Below, in pieces: positions 12,222 through 23,403 of a stretch of 64,000 nt of DNA. Source of the stretch: Enoplolaimus lenunculus (taxonomy: Eukaryota > Nematoda > Enoplea > Enoplida > Thoracostomopsidae); assembly GCA_030248215.1 (NCBI GenBank), contig JASANG010000259.1, positions 62,001 to 126,000 on the forward strand, written 5' to 3'. Both the position numbers and the translations under genes were made by a program. Every line of letters begins with the position of its first letter. Position 1 is the stretch's first letter. The notes beneath the pieces were generated by a model that saw only the letters and a list, made by a program, of their open reading frames with translations, was not told the DNA's origin and made no database searches.

Positions 12222-12343
12222 ATGAAGTATCATAGTACTTCTACCTCTATTCCGTTTTCATGGGATCAGTCATTCAGTGCAGTTTGGCAAAGGTATCCAA
12301 ATGTTTATGCGCGACATGTATTATCTGAAGACATAATATCGAG
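12222..12343 (+). CDS. PRELID1: PRELI-like gene, exon 1
   Basis: Starts at ATG 12222 and encodes 40 residues, ending SEDIIS and a split Arg codon (AG|A) before donor GTGAACT. SAVWQRYPN is the strongly conserved F/W-x-R-YPNP block of the family, and the Met sits at the expected distance upstream. Confidence 0.88.
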
Positions 12344-14756
12344 GTGAACTTAAAATTTTTTTACATTACACGCATATACAATAAACATAGGTTTTAACAA
12401 ATGCAGTTTTTGTGGCGGCTGCCAGGGTGCAAAGCGGAACAGAATTATACCTGAATCGTAATCGGACTCGCAACAACAAAGTTATACCGGAATCGGAATC
12501 GGAAATACAACATTTGTGACTATGTGGATAGCTTGTATTAACAAGTATAATAAAGATTAAGAGTGTCTGTTGGCTGACAACAATTCTCAAAAACGTCGAA
12601 TGAACAAATTGGTAATCATTTTTGTCTCTGTAAAGCTAAACTGTAATCAATTATTAATAACTTAACTTATCGAAAACAAATTAATCAGGGTGCAACCGGA
12701 ATTACAATTTACCGGAACCGGAATTTGAAAATTTTACCGGAACCGGAAAGTGAAAAATGCATTTCACCAAAAATTTCATTTTAATCGTATTTTTTGCTCT
12801 ATTATTTGTGAAACAACCTTAGTCGAACATAGGTAATTATTTCATTTGTTGTGTTTTAGATTTTCGTCGTCGACTGAAGTGAAATCCGCCATTAATGGCT
12901 TATATTCAGAGTACAAGTGGCTTTCAAAAGAGATTCTTAAAAATTAGCAAAGTTAAGAAAACGGCCAAATTATAACACCGAAATTTTTAAATCCGATAAA
13001 AATTTACCGGAACCGGAAGGTGAAAAAATGCCGGAACCGGAACCGGAATTCCGGTTGCACCCTGAAATTAATAGATAAATGATGCAGAATTTTATACAAC
13101 ATGTCACAACAATTAGTTCTAAAACTAAAGTATGGTTGGCTGTGGAATCGGAACAATAACTCGTTTTGAATCGGAATTCTAATCGGAAGCGGAATTCCGA
13201 TTGCACCCTGGCTGCTACCTTGAGATTGTTGCGCACTGCTAAGTTTCTATTTTTGTGTAGTTTGTGCTTTTGTGGAGTTTGTGCTTTTGTGGTTCACGAG
13301 GGATTCAGAGTGCAGGTCATGTTTGTGCGTTTAATTTTGAAATATATATTCTTGCAAGATTTGAGGATTCGCTTTCGCCATGAACTATACCACTGACAAT
13401 AAATAGTTTGAATTTTAGAACGATTTGTGAGCCTGGAGTCTTGCATTCCCTGCGCCTGTTTACAAAAACCAACCGGATGCCGAAATGGGGCGAGCGTTTC
13501 ATTTCCGCAAAGCACATTCCGGTGATCGAAGAAAGTGTGTGTAATGTTAACGCGCGCACTTTGACAACGTACACACGTAACATTTCGTTTAGCCGTATTA
13601 TGTGCGTAATTGAAAAGTGTACTTACACTATGGTTAGTATTTTGTTTTCATTATCTTGTGTAATTTTAAAATGTGAAATATAGCCAATCCTTAGCACACT
13701 CAGAGTCTGGTGTTATCGTAATACGATTGATTAGTTATGTTCATGCGCTGTTAGTGAGCCAGTTAGAACATTTATTTTGTCTATAATACTCAACTATGTT
13801 GCTTATACGTATGAATGGGCTAGGACATCATTTTCGTAATTTAGAACAGCAGCCACGTATGCCTTGCGAGTAAATGGTATGTATGCAAGGAGCGACAGGA
13901 TATTAATTTTAGTGGAACAAAAGCCCTATAGCACAAGTCCAATAGGAACCAATTTTTGCTGGAACAAGAACGGTAACAAGAATTTCATCTTTTTCTGGAA
14001 CAGAACAGGAACCATTTCTTAAATAATTTTCAGTAACAAATTACAGTTTTACTTTTTATAGACTAGTAGAAACGCTTATTAAGCTAACTTTTTGTTTATT
14101 CTTCGTATTTATCTTTGTTGCAAAATCACTCAGCAAATATTTATTTCACTAACAACCAAGGATGGGAAACTAGACCGAAAATGCAATTGCAGCAAATGCG
14201 TATGATATTTAGGACCACAATCGAATCATTTTGTACCCGTTCCGCTGCGGACTAGGTGTAAACCTGAAACGGATATACGTTTTTGCCGAAAACCCCAACT
14301 AGACATCAGGTCGCTTCATGATATACTGTTTTGTATAACTGATTTAAAAACCCATCTAAACTTAAATAACCGCTTCAGGACAAGGACAAACAAACCCATA
14401 CGTTAATTAAACGCGAAGCTTGGATTTCGTCTTCTTTACGTGGCTTTTCCTCTCTACTTGAGCGATTTGGATACGAACGGTTCAAAACGAATGCCTCAAG
14501 TGCACACAAAGGATTCATTAACACTCTTCTTCGGATGTTTCCGACTGCTGAATCTGAAGTCCCTCACTTGGCACCGCAACAAGAAATGTTGCCCGGAGGA
14601 GGGATTACTTCACAATTGTCGCAGCATGGATACGGTCATGTTGGAACAACCTCTTTGTCCGCATCACAACCTGCTGCAAGTATTTCAAGCAAGGCGAAAG
14701 ATGCTGTTAGCACCGCAAAGACAAAGTATGCGACTGGAACTGGATTTTCACTGTGA
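12222..14756 (+). CDS. PRELID1: PRELI/MSF1-domain protein, PRELID1-like (3 exons, 237 aa)
   Basis: join(12222..12343, 13419..13632, 14379..14756) gives 714 nt and 237 residues. PRELI proteins work in the mitochondrial intermembrane space with TRIAP1/Mdm35 to carry phospholipid, phosphatidic acid in the PRELID1 case, between outer and inner membranes for cardiolipin synthesis. The chain matches human PRELID1 in order: VWQRYPN and HVLSEDI in exon 1, LFTKTNRMPKWGERF then LTTYTRNISFSRIM in exon 2, and KREAWISSSLRGFSSLLERF with GYERFK in exon 3. The Ala/Ser/Lys-rich tail (ISSKAKDAVSTAKTKYATG) parallels the amphipathic tail of the family. Length is close to the usual 170-220 aa. Intron phases are 2 then 0, and all junctions are GT-AG. 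Intron 1 holds two nested hAT-like elements. Assembly is inferred from family knowledge; identity to PRELID1 rather than PRELID2/3 rests on these motifs. Confidence 0.9.
12423..13210. mobile_element. Outer hAT-like element in PRELI intron 1
   Basis: Begins CAGGGTGCAAAGCGGAAC and ends TTCCGATTGCACCCTG. Flanks GCGGCTGC and GCTGCTAC match 6 of 8. A younger relative is inserted inside it at 12686-13064. Lies wholly within the intron. Confidence 0.7.
12686..13064. mobile_element. Inner hAT-like element nested in the first
   Basis: Begins CAGGGTGCAACCGGAATT and ends AATTCCGGTTGCACCCTG, a perfect terminal inverted repeat. Perfect 8-bp TSD AAATTAAT at 12678-12685 and 13065-13072. Both features are classic hAT marks. 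It is too short for a transposase, so it is non-autonomous and was moved in trans. Confidence 0.92.
13419..13632 (+). CDS. PRELID1: PRELI-like gene, exon 2
   Basis: Acceptor GAATTTTAG ends at 13418; one base completes the Arg codon, followed by 71 codons to TYTM and donor GTTAGT. It carries the PRELI core LFTKTNRMPKWGERF and the family signature TTYTRNISF. Confidence 0.92.
14379..14756 (+). CDS. PRELID1: PRELI-like gene, exon 3 (terminal)
   Basis: Acceptor CCGCTTCAG ends at 14378, phase 0. 125 codons from DKDKQTHTLIKREAW to GTGFSL then TGA. KREAWISSS aligns with RREAWVSSS of human PRELID1. Other open frames across this exon are shadows. Confidence 0.92.
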   Translation, partial: DKDKQTHTLIKREAWISSSLRGFSSLLERFGYERFKTNASSAHKGFINTLLRMFPTAESEVPHLAPQQEMLPGGGITSQLSQHGYGHVGTTSLSASQPAASISSKAKDAVSTAKTKYATGTGFSL

Positions 14757-15074
14757 TTTGTTATTTCATTTGGTGGTAGCATTAAATTAACTGGTGAAAA
14801 ACTCTTGAAATTGATGTATTATAGCAGAAACTGGTTTTGTTGTATTCGTTGGGTTTTCGTTTTGTATGTTTAATTTTAACTAGGGCATTTGTTTTGAACT
14901 ACAATAATGTGTTCAATTGACACAAGTTACGTTTTCATACCTATTTGTGGCTTATGTTGCTGGTTGTAAAACATGTTTGAAAATGTCTGCATGAACTGTA
15001 TTTTCCTGAAAATATCTACCGGAAGTAGAAGCGTATGCTCCATAAGTTTTCTAACTTTTTAACAATTTAGTGTA

Positions 15075-15080
15075 AATAAA
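15075..15080 (+). terminator. Possible poly(A) signal of the PRELI-like gene
   Basis: AATAAA 318 bases after the stop codon. Position fits a 3' UTR; no transcript evidence is available from sequence alone. Confidence 0.4.
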
Positions 15081-15810
15081 TTGCATTGTTCCGTATACCA
15101 TGGCGATATTTGCCAAAATTTTGCAGTATCGTATATTCGTCTACGTAAATATCCCGACCCATTTTATCATTGGGGTAAATATAATTTGTTTGGTTACTTG
15201 TATGCGATGATTACTTATGAGCAGTGGTTTGTAAGCCAACGTCATATGGCAATCTGTTTTTGCCTACATTGCCTACTAGATCATGGGGTTTTGTTTCAAC
15301 GATTGTTTTTCGGGTTCCAGTTATAAGGTGGGCACCGCAGTAATATTGGCTAAGTAGATAAACTTTCTAACATATAGTAAATGATTGTGTTCTTCAACCT
15401 TGAGCTGATCATATTGTACCAAAAAATAACGGAAACGGATATTGAGGTATAAAAGTTTCAAAGAGGTTTTGTTTTGCTTCCAACACAATAGTGGCGCGTG
15501 CAAATATTCACCGGGCTTTCTAAAATCTTAAAGAACAATTAGTAGATGCATCGACATTTATGAAAATTTGTCAGACATAGAAATAGCACAATTTTCTGCA
15601 GTCCGGCAATGCCTAAGCCAAGCAAAAAATTAATTTGAAGCTTAAGCTTACGGTATTGCTGTCCCACAGAAGTTAAATACCACGTATATATCACAATTCT
15701 TCGCTACAAATATATGCTGCAATTATCCGATCTAGAAATACGAAATTCATCTAAAATCTTGTTGTACCCTGACATATACTGTAGCGGTTTGGAATTTACG
15801 CCCTATATTT

Positions 15811-15980
15811 GGCCAGCATTAGGTACTTTTTCTGAGAGGAGCTAACTAGTTTTTCGTGAGGCTATAAAAGAGTAAGCTTGCTTAAGAAAAATTTTTTGCT
15901 TAGGAACGTATTCTTTGGGTCGAGGCAGGTTTAAGAGTGTGCATATACTACTGTTATGGTCCTAAAAGTAAACGTTGGCC
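15811..15980. mobile_element. GGCC/TTAGGC element, subfamily B, decayed
   Basis: Ends GGCCAGCATTAGGTACTTTT and CCTAAAAGTAAACGTTGGCC, with a TTTTTTGCTTAGG core. More diverged than other copies. Confidence 0.65.
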
Positions 15981-17266
15981 AAATACTTTATGCCACTTTG
16001 CTCTGCAAAATTTTTTTGTCGTAGCCTCAGCTATTTTTATAATTGGTTCAACGCTTTTTTCAAAATTAAAAAATAAAGGCTAAATTGAAAGCTGCAAACA
16101 CCGAGGGCGCTTTTGCTCGGGTTATCCTCGGCCGCTGTCCAGGACGACATATTTTTGACAGCATTAAAAATTCAGTAAATCCGATTCGACAAAATCCACT
16201 ACTACACTGGCCTCGTTTGCCAACAATTCCGGATTGCGGGGACTAACAATATCACTTTACACTGCACATATTAATAGTTTCTATACGTTGCTCTTGACCC
16301 TCAGTTGAAATCTACATCATGTTTTACCAGTTTTATACCAGCCTTTCTGAGTATTTTTTCAATAAAATTTCCATTTTTCAAACTGTTCCTTGATTTTGTC
16401 TGAAACAGTTTTGGAAATTTTAATTACCAAAATTTTTCTAAAGTTTGCCGCAACCGGGAGTCTGCTTCCAGCTCAAATTTTTTGACAGCACACAGAATTT
16501 GCAAACGTCTGCAATGCTCTTGCACACTTTTCTTTCTGGACACTTAGGCTTAGGCTAGCGCTTTGGATTATGGTTTAGGAAAAGGCTGACTTAAATCTAA
16601 GCTAACCCTGAGGCTTTACCTTAATAGCCTATACCTGAGCCTAAAGTTTCAACCAAACACGTGGGCAAAGTGTACAAAAACCTCCATAAATTTTAAGCTT
16701 ATCTGTTCCTCATTCAGCGAAGCGTTCCTTTGTAGTATATCCTTTTTAAATTTTCTTTGAACAATTCTCATAATCAAAATGTATTATAAAGTTCCGTTTG
16801 ATTTCCGCTTTCATTACAGAAATGTTCGCTGTTTAATAACGGTATTGTTTGCAAAAATTATAAAGCAGACTATCAAAACTGCAGCAGAACACAAGCGAGT
16901 AAACTTGCTGACGTTACGTATCCGATCAGACGTTTTGTACATGCAGAAATTGCATTTTAGCGCAGCAAAGTAGTTGCTGAAGTATTTGATTGAATAAAAT
17001 TTTTCAATTTGTGAAATTTCACTAAATTTTTGATTTAATTTGTCCAGCGTTTGAAGTAAAATAAAGTGATTTTAAACCGTAAATTGAGACGAAATTTAGT
17101 TTATTAAGTCAGCTAATGGATTTATGCTTCTGTTTTTATAATATGATCTGAATACAACGCAACTATAGTGCACTTATTTGGTTATTAAATTTTAAATTAG
17201 CAATTTTAAATATATTCGTAGGACGATCTGCTATTCAACCAAACTAGTAATTGGAATAGGTTAGTT

Positions 17267-17785
17267 GGCCCATGTATATAACAGGTCCCTTCGAATTTCC
17301 CGGATAATATATCATTCACCAAAATCCCAAGTTCCCCAACTCTCGAGCGGAAAATCTGCGGCCGAAATCGCAATTTTCAGGCAGAATCGTAATTTCCCAA
17401 AATTTCAATTTCCCGTGTCATATCCCTTTTCGCAAAATCCCGATTTTCCGGGTGATATCTCAATTTCCAATATCCGCATTTCCCCAGTGACATGTCTATT
17501 TTCCAGTATCCCAATTTTCCAAAATACCGAGCGAAAAAACTTTCGTTCGAAATCGCTACTTCTCGGCAGACTCCTTATTTCCCAAAATCCCAATTTTCAA
17601 GGTATATAATATTCCAATTACTCAAAATCTCGAGCAAAAAAGGATGCGCCCGAGATCGCAATTTACCGACAGGATCCTAATTTCCCAAAATCTCAATTTC
17701 CCAGGTACCATCCCAATTTCCTAAAATTCCAATCTCTCGAGTAAAATCCGCGGATTTTGGGAGCGGCCTCTTCAGTACATAGGCC
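17267..17785. mobile_element. 519-bp GGCC element with internal tandem repeats
   Basis: Short terminal repeats GGCCCATGTA and TACATAGGCC, with a perfect 8-bp TSD GGTTAGTT at 17259-17266 and 17786-17793. The body is a degenerate tandem array built on TTTCCCAAAATCCCAATTTC with CTCGAG-CAAAAA blocks (starts near 17341, 17520, 17629 and 17733). Same end type as subfamilies A and B but an unrelated body. Confidence 0.85.
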
Positions 17786-19258
17786 GGTTAGTTTGCCATG
17801 CTGGGAAAAATCACAACAAATAATTAACAGCATTTCAGCGACTTTCGCATTGATTTTTCATATTTTATTCAATTGATCTGTTTTTGTGCCTTCTGTTCAG
17901 GACAGTTTTAAACTGAATTAAGCAAACAGCGGATAAAAACATTCGATGAACAATAAAGATTTTTAATGTTCAGTCCGACAAAAACAGTTTTCCACCGGTA
18001 CTTTTGAACTAAAATTTTCAAAACCAAACGATGCTCATTTTTCCATTTTTGCTCTGTTTTACCCCATACGAGGCGGTCTGGTTCATCGGCTGGCCATTTC
18101 GCTCTGATTATACAATATTATCTTTTAGCTTCATAACTTTTTAAAAGTTATAATGGTAACAAACTCTAAATTTAAAATCTGTCTGTCAGTTTGGTGTCCA
18201 ACGATTACTGGCGGACCCATAGCATAGAAATAAACACTTTTGATAAGTTTTGCTGACACTTCTTGCGATCGAACTACGCATGCTACCGATTACAACACCC
18301 AGTCGGTTTTGGAACATCGACGTTATACTGCACACACTACTGCAAAAAATGTCTGGGTCTGAGTGAGGCCCTACGTCGTTTTAAAACACACTCTGTTACG
18401 AGAGCACTGTTAAGTCCGGTAATCCCTAACGAGGACGTAAGGACATACTGCACTTTGTTCATATAGCATCGCAAACATACGTGACAACAACACAAACACG
18501 TATATACACTTATTTATTTTGCTTAATTTTTTACCTTTTGTCCCGACTCCCTTCGGACAGTGTCGGGACAATTAATATTGTCTACGTAACGCATAAAATT
18601 GTACCTACACCCTAGTTGCAGCTTCAATTTGTACACAGATCCCTACCGGGTGGTTGGACAAATTTTTACATTAGCGCGCATTATAAGATGGATGACCCAT
18701 TTACATCAACTATTGTATGCCGGTATATTTGAAAATGTATTTGTTTTCTTGCGATATACTTACCATGGCCGTATACCAATAACTTGCTACCTGAAGCAAC
18801 AAATATCAGTGACGATGTTGTTGTATATTTTAAAAACAGCAAATTAACAATCAGTGTTAAATCTTAAAACTATTAAAACACCCGGCGACTCGGCACATTT
18901 TAAGTGCTTTTTTTGCGCTTGTTTTGATGAATTAAATTCAGCTGACGTCAAATGTCAATATTTGTCTTTTTTGCGTCACAGTACAAACCGCTTGTAAGTA
19001 TGATATTCGTGATGAACAAAAAATCACACACACAGACACTAAGAGCAGTTTTTCTTCCCACAAAAATTGCAATTTCTGATCATCTTTGACAGATTCGTGT
19101 TTTTTTCTGCAATTCACTGTACTTTGTTTAATTTGCGACCCACGTGTGTATGTTGCAGGTATAGATTTTGGACAAATGTTTAATTGCAACGTGTGCTCAT
19201 TAAGGTTAAGCCTAAGGCTAAGTCTATATTGAAACTGAAGCCAAAGTATAGACTTTTA

Positions 19259-19433
19259 GGCACATGTACAGATCAGGAGCGGAACGTTTTTCTGTGGGTC
19301 TATAATGGAGTAATCTATAGCTTTATTTTGCTTGGTTTCGGCTTAGGCTTAGGAATATACTCATTTTTGCGCTTAGGCTTAGGTTTAGGAATATGCTTAT
19401 AATACTGTTCCGCCGCTGTTCTTTACATTGCCT
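19259..19433. mobile_element. GGCC/TTAGGC element, subfamily A
   Basis: Starts GGCACATGTACAGATCAGGA, ends GCTGTTCTTTACATTGCCT. Perfect 8-bp TSD GACTTTTA at 19251-19258 and 19434-19441. TTAGGC blocks in the centre. Confidence 0.9.
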
Positions 19434-19691
19434 GACTTTTATATAAGGGTAATCCTAATCCTAAGCCTAAACATAAAACTAACGTTGGCCAAATTTATGG
19501 TTAACAATGATTAAGGTGATTTTTGCTTCAATAAAAATATATTTGTAAGACTAATAATTAGCCTGATTCACTGCTGCGCCACGTTATAATTTTTTGTTAT
19601 GTTTTTGCACCAGAATGCAGTTATTACATTTCATGCAATTTTTTTCGCAAATATGTTACTATTTGCAACCAGTTTTATGTGTACTTGTTTT

Positions 19692-19773
19692 GTGCCCTTA
19701 TACTACTGTTAAGCATTCAAATGTTCACATACGTGCCCTTATACTACTGTTAAGCATTCAAATGTTCACATAC
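19692..19773. repeat. Exact 41-bp tandem duplication
   Basis: The unit beginning GTGCCCTTATACTACTGTTA appears twice head to tail at 19692-19732 and 19733-19773 with no difference, which implies a recent event or an assembly artefact. Confidence 0.9.
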
Positions 19774-20023
19774 AGACTGTTGTTTATTAACGGCCTAAGC
19801 CTAAACTTAGGCTTAAGATGATGGAGGCGTTGTTCGAGAGTGTAGCTAAATTTGTACCTATGCCTAAGCCTTAGCAATTTTACTAATTCAGTTGTTATGC
19901 TTAGCGGCAGCTTCTGTGGCGGAGAACTAAACAAGTAGCGTTTTTACTAGTAACCTTTAGTTGCAGTCATATTCAAGCTTTGTTTTATATAGTACTGGGT
20001 TTTGGTACACGATTACAAAAAAT

Positions 20024-20215
20024 GGGATAGTGTAAAGAACAGGGGCGGAACAGTATTATAAGCATATTAATAAGCCTAAGCGTAGAATGAGCATATTCCT
20101 AAGTCTAAGCCTAAGCCTTAGCATAAGCTTATGCTTAAAAAATTAGTCTAAAGTTTAGGCTTACTCTTTTCTAGTCCGATCGAAAAACATTGCGCCCCTG
20201 TTCTTTACATAGGCC
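20024..20215. mobile_element. GGCC/TTAGGC element, subfamily A (reverse)
   Basis: Contains GTAAAGAACAGGGGCGGAAC at the left and GCGCCCCTGTTCTTTACATA at the right. Flanks CAAAAAAT and CAAAAAAG match 7 of 8. Confidence 0.85.
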
Positions 20216-20519
20216 CAAAAAAGGGACCAAGCCTAAGGCTTCGAAATTCTATTGATAAATGACAAATAGTACTTTATCAGTGCTTATTGCAAGTTTAGCG
20301 CATGTTTTGCATTTCCCAACGTAACATTAAGTGTATTTAATCTATTCTTTATTTTCTTAGCAACTGCGTATGTGTAGAATCGGCATTAAATTGCTCAACA
20401 ATAGGTGGAGTTTCTACAAAATTTCATACTAAACTTATCGTTGTTAACAAACCGCTATGTACAATTTCATTATCTCATGCTTTTCACACATTTTGCCTCC
20501 CCTGAGGAAACCTCCTGTT

Positions 20520-20795
20520 ATTCGGTATTCACACGTGCAAGTTTTTGCCGCGAGAACTTGCAGCTGCAAATTGCACGCAGAACTTGTGTTTTTTCACCAG
20601 CCAATGAGAAAGCGTCTGCAATGAATTCAGTGAACTTGCATGGTTATTCACACATGTGAACTAAATTTCTAGCTATGATTGTTAATGAATTATTTGCAGC
20701 TGCAAGTTTTTCGAACGAAATTATGGACAAAACTGCCAAGTGCAAGTTGCAGCTACAAGTTTTCGCAGCAAAAACTTGCACTTGTGAATAGGCTT
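20520..20795. mobile_element. AAGCC-family TIR element, copy 2
   Basis: Left GTATTCACACGTGCAAGTTT and right CTTGCACTTGTGAATAGGCT are inverted copies. The CAGCTGCAA motif recurs inside. Related to copies at 2771, 37998 and 53798. Confidence 0.8.
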
Positions 20796-21333
20796 TAACA
20801 GTGCTAGCGAAACCATTGTCTGCTAAAGGTTACATTTCAACCACGTCATTGTTTGGGCGGGGTTTTGAAACACACTGGTAGTAGGCAAAATGTCGCGTGA
20901 CAAGGTAAAACTGCAAACTCTATTGCACTCACGTTGTATAATGTAAAGTTTAGTGTTCAGAGCGTTTTCCAATGTCAACACAGTAATTGCGTTTAATCTT
21001 TTAAATGATAGCAAAACGCTCAGATATTTGTTGTTTTTTTTCTGAGTTCAGCAATATTATACTTCGACTAAGTAGAACTCACGGCCAAATCAGCTGTTTA
21101 TTGAGTGCTTTTTATTGCAAAATTAGTATATGCTTGCACTGTGTTTCTTTGTCGTTTATGCGTTTACGCTAGTTTTTTGGCTCGACCTCACCTTACAGTT
21201 GGTACATGCAAAGATTCGAAGTCACATGATGACCATACAAGACACATTCGGCGCTGTTTGATCTTTTGACCCACCCGTCCAGCGGGAAAGTAGCTAGGAT
21301 TTTCGGCCCATGGTTAAAGGAGCCAGCCCACTA

Positions 21334-21517
21334 CTCTGCAAAAAATGGTGAGTCAAATTGACTCTCTCCGAAATAGACTTTTCCTGACTACACAAACTGC
21401 GTCAAAATTCGACTCCTCCAGAGTCAATTCGAGTCACCGAATCGCTCAGTAAGTCGAATTTGACTCTGGCGGACCTGTTTCGGAGGGAGTCAATATGACT
21501 CACTATTTTTTGCAGCG
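21334..21517. mobile_element. Mariner-like near-palindromic MITE, copy 1
   Basis: Begins CTCTGCAAAAAATGGTGAGT and ends ACTATTTTTTGCAGCG, flanked by TA on both sides. GAGTCAAATTGACTC motifs recur throughout, so the whole element can fold on itself. Confidence 0.85.
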
Positions 21518-21704
21518 TAGGAGACTGCGACGGAGAGGTTTTAGACACCCAAAGGCTTAGGCTGTGAATCAGGCTGCACATTAGGAGTAGGCCTAGAATT
21601 AGGTTTAACGGGTCTGCCCTTATGATTAACATAGGGGAAAAGTTCTAAGATGGTTTCTTGGATTGCCAACTTAGAGATTTCCCAAAATCCCTGCGAAGAA
21701 ACGA

Positions 21705-22015
21705 CAATGAATGTATAGAACAGGGCCGGATCGTTTTCCGAAGGGGCTATAATACAGGCAGTTTTTCCTTTAGACTAAATGTTTTGCTTAGGCGTAGTCT
21801 TAATAGGCTTAGGCTTAGGAATAGGCTCTTCCCTACGTTTAGGCTTAGGCTTAGGCTTATCCATACGCTTAGGCAATAGGCTTAGGCTCATCCATACGCT
21901 TTAGGCTTAGGCTTAGTCTTAGGCTTAGGCTCTTCCATACGCTTAGGCTTAGGCTTAGGCTTAGGCTTAGAAATTTGTTTATACTACTGTTCCGGCCCTG
22001 TTCTATACATGGGCC
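21705..22015. mobile_element. GGCC/TTAGGC element, subfamily A, expanded array
   Basis: Ends TATAGAACAGGGCCGGATCG and CGGCCCTGTTCTATACATGG-GCC. The centre (about 21780-21975) holds the longest TTAGGC stretch in the window, including five consecutive units, interrupted by CTCATCCATACG and CTCTTCCATACG. Confidence 0.8.
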
Positions 22016-22679
22016 ACAGTCATCAACTGTTGAAAATCTAACTGACGCTACAACTAAACAATCGCGGGTATTTCTTTAGTTGAAAACTTGGCTTGCGGAA
22101 AACATTTTGAACAAATAAGTACAATTCAAAGCAGAAATTTAGCAAATATCACTTTAACGCCAATTTAAACCTTTTGACACAAAAATAATAGTAAGATTAA
22201 GCTTAAGTTTGAGTAAAAAAACTACTGTGACAGCATAGTCACAGCTGAATTTTATCGTCTGATTTGTGTAGTTTTTTTTGAACGCGTGCAGTTACGTCAT
22301 AGAGACAACGGTTATATTTACTTTTGACTGCAGTTGCGTTTCATTAATAGATTAAAGTTTACAGAACATTTGATTCGCTAAAAAAGTTTTCTTTTCGAAA
22401 ATTTTACTACGTTTTGTAACCAAAGTTTTTTCGTGATTTTGTTGCTGATGCGTGATTTTGAACGTAGCGTTTTTACGTAGAAATCATTTTATTAATTAGG
22501 AATTTGCGGTTCACGAGACATATTTTCCTTCCTTTCAATCAGAGCGATGACGAATGCCAACTTTTCGCGAGTTTGAACTGAAAAATAGTTCAATATCGGC
22601 GCAATGTCTTACACCCATTTTGTTAAGCAAAACGTATTGTAAACATGTGTCTAGCAGACTGTATTGCAAGATCAAATCG

Positions 22680-22852
22680 AGCCCGTAGCACGCTCACCTT
22701 GTTAGGGGATTAAAAATGTTTCAGGACGGGCATATATACAAGGGTTTTCAATGACTTTTAAGCAAGGCTTAAAATTATCTACAAATGGCAAAAAAAATTT
22801 CAGTGGGGGGGCTAACCACCCCCTAAGCTCCCCCCTTAGCTACAGGCTGAAA
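22680..22852. mobile_element. GGCCCGTAGCC family repeat
   Basis: Starts AGCCCGTAGCACGCTCACCT and ends CCCCCCTTAGCTACAGGCTG. The G/C-run centre GTGGGGGGGCTAACCACCCC is typical of the family. Other copies near 29630, 43033, 45000, 52290 and 62523. Confidence 0.6.
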
Positions 22853-23377
22853 TCAGACCCTTGTCAATGGACAGCCTTCTGCAACCTTTAGGAAAGTTGG
22901 CAGCAGTGTTAACAAGAAAAAAATGTGAGCGAGTTTAGTGGTACGACTAGAATGCGAATCAACGTCAGAATGGAATCGAGTTAACCTTTATAATTTGTTC
23001 AAAATTGACAAAAATACCCATGTAAAATATTAGTTTTGCTAGCATTGGTTAAATAGCAAATTTACGCTTGCCATAATCTCGTGATGTTAAATGCATGATG
23101 ATACTGCACTTTGAATATAAAAATATCAAAAATGTAGCTTGAAACAAAAATTAAACTATTTTTAAGGGATTATTGTATATAATTTCGCTGTCAAATTTGC
23201 ATAATGTCTATGTGTCCAACTGTCACTTTAGCAATACAGTAAAATAATTGCCGTTTGCAATTTACGTGTGTCGCAAGTTCGTATGGCTCGTTATCGACAT
23301 CGACTCAAAGATAAATTTAAATACAACAGAGCCGCGAAACAATTGTGTTCCTGCAGTTTAAATTATTTTGCTATCTA

Positions 23378-23403
23378 ATGAACGGCAGTTTTGGCGTTGG
23401 CCG
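23378..23403 (+). CDS. dysf: NPAS4/dysf-like gene, exon 1 (inferred)
   Basis: ATG at 23378 opens MNGSFGVG and ends in CG before donor GTACGT. CG plus the first T of the next exon makes Arg, giving R-STKGASK exactly as in NPAS4 (MYRSTKGASK). An in-frame TAA lies upstream with no other ATG between. Another first exon or alternative promoter remains possible. Confidence 0.6.

Larger units (their letters stand above)
15081..23377. other. Intergenic repeat-rich region between PRELI-like and NPAS4-like genes
   Basis: About 8.3 kb in which no exon could be assigned. It contains GGCC elements, a mariner-like palindrome, an AAGCC element, an exact 41-bp duplication and remnants of CCGG-type elements (for example near 15430 and 16440). 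A GC-richer patch at 16087-16250 is open on both strands but no gene could be justified. 18538-18570 forms a small hairpin (GTCCCGAC / GTCGGGAC). Confidence 0.5.

Noticed and set aside
14440-14790. 116-codon open frame on the + strand
   Set aside because: It is the wrong frame of the PRELI-like terminal exon; the spliced frame matches the protein family.
16087-16250. GC-richer patch open on both strands (plus FDSIKNSVNPIRQNPLLHW; minus GKRGQCSSGFCRIGF)
   Set aside because: No convincing splice partners, and nearby sequence resembles decayed CCGG-type repeats. Neither strand can be preferred.
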